A stretch of DNA of 64,000 nucleotides, taken from NCBI GenBank assembly GCA_903895255.1, contig CAITTG010000125.1, positions 1-64,000 of the forward strand, written 5' to 3'. This document shows, piece after piece, positions 44,209 to 51,828 of the stretch. The notes under the pieces were generated by a model. That model was not told the origin of the DNA. It did no database searches and worked only from the letters and a program-made list of their open reading frames with translations. Within the stretch, counting starts at the first letter, position 1; every line of letters begins with the position of its first letter. Source of the stretch: an uncultured Verrucomicrobia subdivision 3 bacterium (GTDB lineage Bacteria > Verrucomicrobiota > Verrucomicrobiia > Limisphaerales > UBA11358). A program made the translations under genes and the position numbers.

Positions 44209-47200
44209 ATGAATGAGAATGAATTGAACGATGCGGGCACGGTTCCCCAGTCCACCCGCGGCTTTTGGGCGCTCTTCATCACCCAGTTTCAGGGTGCTTT
44301 CAGCGACAATGTGCTCAAATGGCTCGCGATCTTTCTCATCACCGGCCTGGGCCTGGCCCAGGCCGACCGGGACAAACTGATTGGCATCGTCGGGGCGCTT
44401 TTTGCCCTTCCCTTCATTCTGTTTTCCATGGCGGGGGGCTTCCTGGCCGACCGATACAGCAAGCGCACGGTGACCATGGGAGTGAAGGTGTTCGAGCTTT
44501 TCGTCATGTTGCTGGCCACCCTCGGGCTGGCGACCAACTTCCTTTATCTCACGATGGGCTGCGTTTTTTTAATGGCGGTGCACAGCTCGTTTTTCGGCCC
44601 CTCCAAATATGGTTTGCTCCCGGAATTGCTGCCGGAGAAAAAACTCTCCTGGGGCAATGGCGTGCTGGAACTGGGCACGTTTGTCGCCATCATTGGCGGC
44701 ACCGTGGCCGGCGGCCTCTTATGCACCGCCTTTACCGGGCGCCAGGTCTGGTCCGGTTTGATTCTGCTGGCCCTGGCGGGGCTGGGGTTTCTGACCAGCC
44801 TCGGCATCACCAAAGTCCCCGCCGCCGATCCCGCCAAAAAATTCAACCCCAACTTTATCCGCGAACTCTGGGTGCAAATCCGCATCATTCGCCAGGACCG
44901 CGTGCTGTGGCTGGCCACTCTGGGCAATGCCTATTTCTTCGCCTTCGCCGCCCTGGTGCAACTGGTGATTGTCAGTTACACGCTGGATGCCCTGGGGATT
45001 GATGATCCGCAAAAGTCCAGTTATCTCCAGGCCGCCACCGCCATCGGCATTGGGTTGGGCAGCTTTGCGGCGGGTTATTTGTCCGGCGGGAAAATCGAAT
45101 ACGGCCTGATTCCCCTGGGGGCGGTCGGCCTGACGGTTTGCTCGGCGTTGCTGGCGCACACCGGCCTGAGCTACACCCAGGCGGCGGTGGACCTTTCGCT
45201 GCTGGGCTTTTTTGGCGGCTTTTTTATCGTGCCCATCTCGGCCCTGTTGCAGCACCGGCCGGCCCGTGACAACAAGGGCGGCGTCCTGGCGGCGAACAAC
45301 CTGCTGTCCTTCGTGGGCATTCTGCTGTCCTCGGCCGTGTACTACCTGCTCTCGGGGGTTCTGCACCTGACCCCGGCCCACATTTTTCTCGTTCTGGCCG
45401 GCGGCACGCTGGCCGCCACGATCTATCTGCTCATCCTCCTGCCGGATGCATTGTTGCGCTTTGTGCTATGGTGCGTCACGCATTCACTCTACCGCATTCG
45501 CATCGACGGCCGGGACAACATTCCCGCCAAGGGCGGCGCGCTCTTCGTTTGTAATCACGTTTCCTGGGTGGACGCCGTGCTCCTGATCGCCTCCACGGAC
45601 CGGCCGGTGCGGTTCCTCATGTTCAAGGACATTTATGACCAGGCCTGGATCAATCCCTTCGTGAAAATTTTGGGGGTCATTCCCATTTCCTCCGAGCAGC
45701 GCCCCCGCGAATTAATTGAATCCCTGCATGAGGCCAGCGCCGCCATCCGGGCGGGCGAGGTGGTCTGCATCTTCGCCGAGGGGGAAATCACCCGGATCGG
45801 CCAGTTGCTGCCGTTCCGGCGCGGCCTGGAACGCATCATGAAGGGCGTGGATGCGCCCGTCATCCCGGTGGCGCTGGATGGCCTGTCCGGCAGCCCCTCC
45901 AGTTTTCAACAAGGCCGTTTCGTCTGGCGGCTGCCTGCCCGCATTCCGTATCCCGTCACGGTTGCTTTTGGCAAGCCCCTGCCGTCCGCGACCACCGCGT
46001 TTGCCGCCCGCCAGGCCGTGCAGGATCTCCTGGCCGCCGCCTGGTCGCACCGGCGCGACCGGATGCAAACCCTCCCGCGCCAGTTCGTCCGCACCGCCCG
46101 CCGATTCCCGTTCCGGCAGGCCATGGCGGACGCCCAAACCCCGCGCCTCCGCTTTGGTGCCGCCCTCACCCGCTCGGTGTTTCTGGCGCAGCGCCTCAAA
46201 AAAACCTGGTCCGGCCAGACCATGGTGGGCCTGTTGCTGCCGCCCAGCGTGCCGGGAGCGCTCGTAAACTGGGCGGCCATGCTGTCCGGCAAAGTGCCGG
46301 TCAATCTCAATTATACGCTTTCCGCCCCGGCGCTGGCCGCCTGTGCGCAGCAGTGCGGGCTCAAAACCGTCATCACCTCGCGGGCCTTTTTGGAAAAAGT
46401 GAAGTTGACCGTGCCCGGCGAGGTGCTCTATCTCGAAGATCTGGCGGCCCAACCCGGCGCCCGGGAAAAAATCCGCGCCCTCCTCCACGCCTGGCTGCTG
46501 CCGGTTGCCTGGCTGGAGGCCGCGTTGCGCACGGCGAAGCCGGTCCCGGGAACCCATCCCCTGGACGCGCTGGCCACGGTCATCTTTTCCAGCGGCAGCA
46601 CTGGCGAGCCCAAGGGCGTGATGCTCTCGCATTATAACATCGGCTCCAATATCGCGCAGTTGGAGCAGGTCTTTGCCCTGACGGCCAAAGACCAGTTGCT
46701 CGGCATGCTGCCCTTTTTCCATTCGTTCGGTTTCATGGGCGCGCTCGCGCTGCCGGCCACGCTGGGGGTGGGGGTGGTGTACCATCCCAATCCGTTGGAC
46801 TCCAAATCCATCGGTCACCTCGTGCAACACCACAACCTGACCGTGCTGCTGGCCACGCCCACCTTTTTGCAAATCTATATGCGCGGTTGCAGCCCGGAGC
46901 AATTCGGCAGCCTCCGCATCGTCGCCGTGGCCGCCGAGAAACTGCCCGAACGCATCGCCCAGGCGTTCGAGGATCGCTTTGGCATCCGGCCCCTGGAGGC
47001 CTATGGCTGCACCGAATGCTCGCCGGCCGTCACCGTGAACACCTTCGACTTTCGCGCCGCCGGCGTGCATCAGATCGGCGCCAAGCGCGGCAAAATCGGG
47101 CATCCGTTGCCGGGTGAATCCGTGCGCGTGGTGGACATCAATAATCCCTTCGGCGAAACTTCGTTGCCGCTCGGCGAAGCCGGACTGCTCCTCGTGCGCG

Positions 47201-47679
47201 GACCGAATGTCATGCTCGGTTACCTCGGCCGCCCGGACAAAACCGCCGAGGTGCTGCGCGACGGCTGGTATGTCACCGGCGACGTCGCCACGCTGGACGA
47301 GGACGGCTTTTTGCAAATCACCGACCGCCTGAGCCGCTTCAGCAAAATCGGCGGCGAGATGGTCCCGCAGATCAAAGTGGAGGAAACGTTGCACGAACTG
47401 GCCGGCGTGACCGAGCAAACCTTCGTCGTGTCGGCCGTGCCCGACGACAAAAAAGGCGAGCGCCTCGTGGTCCTGCATAAGCTCCCCGCCGACCAGTTGC
47501 CCGCGCTCTTTGAGAAACTGGCCGCCGGCGATTTGCCGAACCTCTGGAAGCCCCGGCCGGACCAGTTTTTCGCCGTGGACGCCTTCCCCCTCCTCGGCAC
47601 CGGCAAACTGGACCTGCGCCAGGTAAAAGTCCTCGCCCAGACGCTGGATGCGAAAAAAGCGGAAACCGCGAAAGCCTGA
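44209..47679 (+). CDS. MFS transporter / acyltransferase / AMP-ligase trifunctional protein (LplT-Aas-like)
   Basis: A 1156-aa fusion. Residues about 1-415 form an MFS transporter (GFWALFITQFQGAFSDN at the start, FLADRYSKRTVTMG loop 2-3, about 12 helices), like the lysophospholipid flippase LplT. Residues about 430-620 are a PlsC-type acyltransferase with NHVSWVDAVLL (catalytic NHxxxxD, about 447-457) and FAEGEITRIGQLLPFRRG. Residues about 640-1150 form an AMP-binding acyl-ACP synthetase (FSSGSTGEPKGVMLSHY near 795, AYGCTECSPAVTVN, and WYVTGDVATLDEDGFLQITD). Together these would import, activate and reacylate 2-acyl-lysophospholipids, as LplT plus Aas do in E. coli. Confidence 0.95.
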   Translation: MNENELNDAGTVPQSTRGFWALFITQFQGAFSDNVLKWLAIFLITGLGLAQADRDKLIGIVGALFALPFILFSMAGGFLADRYSKRTVTMGVKVFELFVMLLATLGLATNFLYLTMGCVFLMAVHSSFFGPSKYGLLPELLPEKKLSWGNGVLELGTFVAIIGGTVAGGLLCTAFTGRQVWSGLILLALAGLGFLTSLGITKVPAADPAKKFNPNFIRELWVQIRIIRQDRVLWLATLGNAYFFAFAALVQLVIVSYTLDALGIDDPQKSSYLQAATAIGIGLGSFAAGYLSGGKIEYGLIPLGAVGLTVCSALLAHTGLSYTQAAVDLSLLGFFGGFFIVPISALLQHRPARDNKGGVLAANNLLSFVGILLSSAVYYLLSGVLHLTPAHIFLVLAGGTLAATIYLLILLPDALLRFVLWCVTHSLYRIRIDGRDNIPAKGGALFVCNHVSWVDAVLLIASTDRPVRFLMFKDIYDQAWINPFVKILGVIPISSEQRPRELIESLHEASAAIRAGEVVCIFAEGEITRIGQLLPFRRGLERIMKGVDAPVIPVALDGLSGSPSSFQQGRFVWRLPARIPYPVTVAFGKPLPSATTAFAARQAVQDLLAAAWSHRRDRMQTLPRQFVRTARRFPFRQAMADAQTPRLRFGAALTRSVFLAQRLKKTWSGQTMVGLLLPPSVPGALVNWAAMLSGKVPVNLNYTLSAPALAACAQQCGLKTVITSRAFLEKVKLTVPGEVLYLEDLAAQPGAREKIRALLHAWLLPVAWLEAALRTAKPVPGTHPLDALATVIFSSGSTGEPKGVMLSHYNIGSNIAQLEQVFALTAKDQLLGMLPFFHSFGFMGALALPATLGVGVVYHPNPLDSKSIGHLVQHHNLTVLLATPTFLQIYMRGCSPEQFGSLRIVAVAAEKLPERIAQAFEDRFGIRPLEAYGCTECSPAVTVNTFDFRAAGVHQIGAKRGKIGHPLPGESVRVVDINNPFGETSLPLGEAGLLLVRGPNVMLGYLGRPDKTAEVLRDGWYVTGDVATLDEDGFLQITDRLSRFSKIGGEMVPQIKVEETLHELAGVTEQTFVVSAVPDDKKGERLVVLHKLPADQLPALFEKLAAGDLPNLWKPRPDQFFAVDAFPLLGTGKLDLRQVKVLAQTLDAKKAETAKA

Positions 47680-47809
47680 AAACGCGGGCTTATCTGGCCC
47701 GCGTTCCCGACGCGCGGGTCCGTGACCCGCAGCACACCCGCTCGCCGGGGGACGAAAGGTAGTAATGGCTCTCCCCATTCTGGGCGGCCCATTCCACCCG
47801 CCAATTGAC

Positions 47810-48277
47810 TCAACTTTCCAACGGCACCATCTCCGTCCGGATTTCCTTCCCCTCGCAATGCAGGATCGCCACGCTCCGCGCCGTGGCGTGATTCGGTTTG
47901 CCCGCGTAGCCCGGATTAAAAAAGCGCACCCCGTTAATCACCTCGTTAAACGCCTTGTGCGTGTGGCCAAAAACCACCACATCCGGCCGCGTTCGCGCCA
48001 GCCGCAGCTGCAATTTCTCCTCCAAGGCATGCGGATTCACGATGTGCTGCACCAGGAATTTCAAATCCCCCAGCGTCACGGTTTCCGTAAGCTTCAGCGG
48101 ATTGCCCATGTCCGTATTGCCCAGCACCGCCGTCGTCGGCGCGATTTGCTCCAGCTCAAAAATAATGATCTGCATCCCCACGTCACCCGCATGGATAATA
48201 TGATCCACGCCCTTGAATAACTCGAGGATGCGCGGGTCCAGATAGTCGTGCGTGTCCGAGATGACGCCAATTTTCAC
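47810..48277 (-). CDS. YfcE/MJ0936-family metallophosphoesterase
   Basis: A 155-aa protein from GTG 48277. Metal-ligand motifs in order: GVISDTHDYLD (residues 4-14), IHAGDVGM (about 30), VLGNTDMGN (about 56), HIVNPHA and VVVFGHTHKAFNE (about 95-107), then FNPGYAG. These small phosphodiesterases need Mn or Ni; the physiological substrate is unknown. The start overlaps the stop of the upstream membrane-protein gene by 4 bp. The frame is open much further upstream, but those residues are antisense-like and not conserved. Confidence 0.9.
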   Translation of the reverse strand: MKIGVISDTHDYLDPRILELFKGVDHIIHAGDVGMQIIIFELEQIAPTTAVLGNTDMGNPLKLTETVTLGDLKFLVQHIVNPHALEEKLQLRLARTRPDVVVFGHTHKAFNEVINGVRFFNPGYAGKPNHATARSVAILHCEGKEIRTEMVPLES

Positions 48278-48918
48278 GCGCCCGCCTCCTCGGCTTGGGG
48301 TTCCTCTTCCGACTCTTTCGCGCGGACCCCCGCCTCCTTCTCCGCCGGCGATTCCGCCCCGCTGAGCTTCATGGCCCCCACAAACAATCCCGTGAACAGC
48401 CCGCCGCTGAGCAGGGTGTTGCGGAAGAACTCCCACGTCTGCGGCCAGCCATTCGTCCCTTTCACCAGCGCAATCAGCCAGCCCGACAAAGTTTTCGTGT
48501 ACTCCGGATTTTGAAAGGGATTCAACAGCCACGAGGCCGTGTTCGTGATGAGATAGAAGAGCAGCGCGCCCAGCACGCCACCGCTGAGCAGCGTCACGAA
48601 CTTCGATTGCGGCTTTAACCGCCGTCCCAAGCCCAGGATCACAGCGTAGCCCGCGTAATTCACCAGTTGATATTTGAGCACCGACCAGGTCCAGACATCA
48701 TAGCCCCGGGCCTGGTAATAAAAATTGAGCGCCGCGTCCGTCACCACCAGCGTGCCCAGCGGCAGCCACCAGGCCATGGCGGCGGGAAAGTACACCCCGG
48801 CGCAAAACACCAGGGCATACACCACGCTGAAGCTGGGCGGCAGCAAGCCCGGCCAGCGGCTCAACGCCACCAGCACCAGGAAACCCACCACCAGCCAGGG
48901 ATGCGACTTCGCTTTCAA
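48274..48918 (-). CDS. DUF6580-like membrane protein
   Basis: A 214-aa protein with about five transmembrane helices (for example VVGFLVLVALSRWPGLL, ALVFCAGVYFPAAMAWWLPL, TLLSGGVLGALLFYLI, LLSGGLFTGLFVGA). The sequence from PPSFSVVYALVFCAG through DAALNFYY fits the DUF6580 family, which resembles ECF-transporter S components. The tail is acidic (AKESEEEPQAEEAGA). No ATG is available between the upstream stop and the first helix, so the TTG at 48918 is used. Middle gene of the three-gene unit 51171-47810. Confidence 0.78.
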   Translation of the reverse strand: MKAKSHPWLVVGFLVLVALSRWPGLLPPSFSVVYALVFCAGVYFPAAMAWWLPLGTLVVTDAALNFYYQARGYDVWTWSVLKYQLVNYAGYAVILGLGRRLKPQSKFVTLLSGGVLGALLFYLITNTASWLLNPFQNPEYTKTLSGWLIALVKGTNGWPQTWEFFRNTLLSGGLFTGLFVGAMKLSGAESPAEKEAGVRAKESEEEPQAEEAGA

Positions 48919-48933
48919 TCCCCACAGGATAAT

Positions 48934-51171
48934 TCACGGCGCGGCGGGAACAAGCTTTTCAGGAGGCTCGTGATACGCCTGATGCGACTGATACAAGGCC
49001 AGCAACACTTGATTCCGCGCCAACAACGCCGTCTCCCCCCGGGCCGTCGCATTGGCACACGCCTTTTGCGCCGTGGCAATGGCCTCCGCAAACCGCCCCG
49101 CCTCCGCATACGCCGCCCCCAGCGTCCCCAGAAACACCGTCTTTTGATACTGGGTCAGCGCGCAGGCCCGTTCGGCGTGCTGCACGGCCTCCGCCCCGTT
49201 TCGGAGCCGCGCATCACCGCTGGTCGCCAGCAACCACGCCAAATTGTTCAGGCACACCACCTGGTCGGGTTCCAGCCGCAACGCCGCTTCATAATGTTCC
49301 CGGGCCGCCGCCGACTGGCCTTGCCGGCTCAAAATGTCCGCCAGACTCGCGTGCGTCGCCGCATCGTCCGGATGTGCCCGCAAAATCGCCTCGTCACTCG
49401 CCACCGTCAGCGGGTCATCCGCCTGGACGCCGTTTTCCGCCGATGTCTCCGGCGGTTGGCTGAACTGGAACGGCCGGGTGACGCGATAAACATAATACTT
49501 CTCCGCCGGCACCGGCGCCGCCACGAACGGCAGGCAGCCGCCCGCCCCATAAAATCCCGCGCCCAATTCCGCCCGCACCGTGCCCAGCCAGGGGCAGACC
49601 GCGAATTCCGGCGTCGCCAGCAGACTCACCGCGTCCGCCGGTGGATTGAGCAAATTACTGTTATTATCCGGCACCACCAGCACCTCGCCCGGTTGCAAGG
49701 TGGACGTGTCATAGTCCACCGCCCGCCCGCCCTGCCGCTCCAGGTAATATTGAAAAGCACAATGTCCCTCAAACCACACGCGCTGCTGCGCGGGCGGATA
49801 ATCCGCCGCGATCCGCCCGGCTGCCGCCCGCCCCGCATCCGCCAGTCCCGCATCCGCCCAGGCCAATGTCAGACTAAACAGTCCCGCCAGCCCGAGCGGG
49901 ATCGCCCACCTCGGAAGCTGGCCCGCCTGCCCCTTGAATCCCTCCAGCCGCCGCACCACCAAAATCGCCACCGGGGCCACCAGCGGCAGCAAACTCCGCG
50001 CACTCACCGTCCAGTTCAGCACTGCCGCAAAGAGAAAACCCGAGGCGATCCACGCCGCCGCCGTAAACGTCACGGCATCGCGTTCTCGCCGCAGCGCCAC
50101 CACCGTGAACCACAAAATATGGCATCCGCCGGCCAGCATCAGGCCCATTTCCACCAGGATCAACCAGCGATATTCCCCCGTGGCCGGCAGTCCCGGCAGC
50201 CCCCCGGCTTGCAAGGCGTAAATCGTTAGTGCCGAAATCCCCCCAATCACCCAGCCGCCCATCACCCCGTGCGCCCGCCGCCATAACCACGGCGCCAGCA
50301 AACCCACCGGCAACAGACCGCCCCCCAGATAAATCAAACCGATGACCGTCTTGTTCAGCCGCCCGCCCTCCAGGGCGAAACGATGCTGCGCCGCGTAACC
50401 GGCCGCGGCGGCGATCAGGCCTTGACCGTACATCCGGCCCGTCACCCATTCATACCCCGCAATCATCCCCACCGGCACCACCAGCCACAGCACCCACGCG
50501 CCCAGCTTGCGGCGACGCAACAGTCCCAGCAACGGCAGCAATGGCAGGAGGGTCAGCGCGCTATACTTGGTCAGCACCGCCAGCCCGGCCAGCCCCACCG
50601 CCGGCAGCAAATGCGCCGCCCGGCCACTCTTCAGCCCCCGTTCCCAGAGCACCAGACTCCACAACCACGCCGCCACCATCGGCACATCGCACATCAAAGT
50701 CGTCGCCGATACCACGCTCACCGGCATCGCCAGCGCCAGCAAGGTCGCCAGCAACGGACGCCCGCACCACATCCGGGCCAGCTCATACATCCCCGCCGCC
50801 GCCGCCAGCGCCGTCAGTCCCAGAATCAGATGCATCCCCCATTCCCCCGGGCCCAGCAGCCACAACCCGCCCGCCAGCAGATACGACGTCACCGGCGGAT
50901 TGCATGTCACCACCGGCATCGCCATCACCGCGCCATACCAATTCACTGTGAAACTGTAAAAATGTAACGGATCCTGCCGCAAATGCTCCGCCGTCCAGAC
51001 AAACAACGGATCATCAATATGCACCGCCTTGCCCCCCAACGGCCCCAGCACCGTTAGGAGCAGGAAGCCAATCACCCAATACGGGTGCCGGGCCGCCCAG
51101 TCCACCCACGCCTGGACGCCCGCCGCGCCGTCTTGCACATTGATCGAGTTTGTCTGTCCGGATTCAGTCAT
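48934..51171 (-). CDS. GT39/PMT-like membrane glycosyltransferase with C-terminal TPR
   Basis: A 745-aa protein. Residues about 24-430 hold 10-12 transmembrane helices with an early acidic loop (HIDDPLFVW, about 51-59) at the place of the catalytic Asp pair of GT-C enzymes such as ArnT and PMT; LLATLLALAMPVSVVSATTL and CDVPMVAAWLWSLVLWERG follow the family pattern. A soluble periplasmic region spans about 430-600, and TPR-like helices close the protein (HPDDAATHASLADILSRQGQ, LEPDQVVCLNNLAWLLATSG). It would move a sugar from a polyprenyl-phosphate donor to an unknown acceptor. Start ATG 51171 (MTESGQT). Confidence 0.85.
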   Translation of the reverse strand: MTESGQTNSINVQDGAAGVQAWVDWAARHPYWVIGFLLLTVLGPLGGKAVHIDDPLFVWTAEHLRQDPLHFYSFTVNWYGAVMAMPVVTCNPPVTSYLLAGGLWLLGPGEWGMHLILGLTALAAAAGMYELARMWCGRPLLATLLALAMPVSVVSATTLMCDVPMVAAWLWSLVLWERGLKSGRAAHLLPAVGLAGLAVLTKYSALTLLPLLPLLGLLRRRKLGAWVLWLVVPVGMIAGYEWVTGRMYGQGLIAAAAGYAAQHRFALEGGRLNKTVIGLIYLGGGLLPVGLLAPWLWRRAHGVMGGWVIGGISALTIYALQAGGLPGLPATGEYRWLILVEMGLMLAGGCHILWFTVVALRRERDAVTFTAAAWIASGFLFAAVLNWTVSARSLLPLVAPVAILVVRRLEGFKGQAGQLPRWAIPLGLAGLFSLTLAWADAGLADAGRAAAGRIAADYPPAQQRVWFEGHCAFQYYLERQGGRAVDYDTSTLQPGEVLVVPDNNSNLLNPPADAVSLLATPEFAVCPWLGTVRAELGAGFYGAGGCLPFVAAPVPAEKYYVYRVTRPFQFSQPPETSAENGVQADDPLTVASDEAILRAHPDDAATHASLADILSRQGQSAAAREHYEAALRLEPDQVVCLNNLAWLLATSGDARLRNGAEAVQHAERACALTQYQKTVFLGTLGAAYAEAGRFAEAIATAQKACANATARGETALLARNQVLLALYQSHQAYHEPPEKLVPAAP

Positions 51172-51339
51172 TGCGAACCCCGGCAGCTTGGCGGAATCCC
51201 GCCAACTTTCAAGCGGAGACTCCCGCCCTGGGCGCATTCGGGCGCATCCTGAAACTGCCCTGGCGTGCTGCCCCAACCCCGGAGCGCGGCCCCGGGCTGC
51301 GGGGCCGCCTCAACGTGAAAACCCGAGCAACCTGATATT

Positions 51340-51535
51340 AGCCGGAACCATTCATTTCAACCGCAGATGGACGCAGATGGACGCAGATAAAAACGGGAGG
51401 CGCAGTAGGGGGCCGGTCCGCTTTTGATCGGAAACCGTTTGGTGTGCCAGTTGGCCACGTTTTCCCCCTTTTCCTGATCTGCGTTCATCTGCGTTTATCC
51501 GCGGTTAAAGTGTTTTTCAACTGCATGGTTCCGGA
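51340..51535. repeat. Family A element, full length (MITE-like)
   Basis: 196 bp. The left arm AGCCGGAACCATTCATTTCA leads into three CGCAGATGGA units. The right arm is its inverse, CTGATCTGCGTTCATCTGCG to CATGGTTCCGGA. The interior shares GTTTGGTGTGCC..CGTTTTC blocks with the element at 17978. Family B sequence begins at its right border. Confidence 0.85.
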
Positions 51536-51572
51536 TTAGAGCATTGACAGAAATGATGTCGCGCTGCGAAGC
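51536..51572. repeat. Family B arm
   Basis: TTAGAGCATTGACAGAAATG, then ATGTCGCGCTGCGAAGC, is the inverse of the right arm of the family B element at 18240-18278 with one difference. The downstream 150 bp (to about 51720) have no matching second arm and no gene. Confidence 0.75.
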
Positions 51573-51765
51573 GAGGATTTTGGGTTTATTGGCGAGGCTT
51601 TGGCGAAGGCGCATACCCACTGCGGTCTGTGCCTGAGCCAAAACGAAGCCAAAAACCCAAAAGACCGCTTGCGGCATGCCCCCCCCGTATTTGGAATCAA
51701 GGCAAAGCGCCAGCCCCAATTAATCCTTCGTTTTGCTTTGCGTTCTTTGCGTTCTTTTGTGGCTG

Positions 51766-51818
51766 AAAAAATCTAACTCTTTTTCGACCCTGGACAGCCG
51801 GTGTCCAGGGTCCCCCGC
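51766..51818. repeat. Family C direct repeat, left copy (hairpin core)
   Basis: 53 bp that recur at 57036-57088 in the same orientation with three mismatches. The core ACCCTGGACA-GCCGG-TGTCCAGGGT (51787-51811) is a perfect 10-bp stem. The A-tract and TAACTCTTTTT lie 5' of it and CCCCCGC 3' of it. It ends 10 bp before the stop of the restriction gene, at one border of the restriction-modification cassette. Confidence 0.88.
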
Positions 51819-51828
51819 GACCCTGGGC

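Noticed and set aside
45712-47778. 688-codon minus-strand frame, and similar long frames at 27485-29173, 40275-41918 and 48667-50229
   Set aside because: Each is fully opposite a gene with recognised domains. The translations are rich in Arg, Gly, His and Gln with no domain pattern.
51495-51719. 74-codon minus-strand ORF
   Set aside because: It runs across the family A and B repeats and has no domain pattern; it is translated repeat sequence.
51787-51811. Family C hairpins as transcription terminators
   Set aside because: Neither strand has a T-run directly after the stem; the downstream sequence is CCCCCGC on plus and CGAAAAAG on minus. The matched location around the cassette suggests another role.
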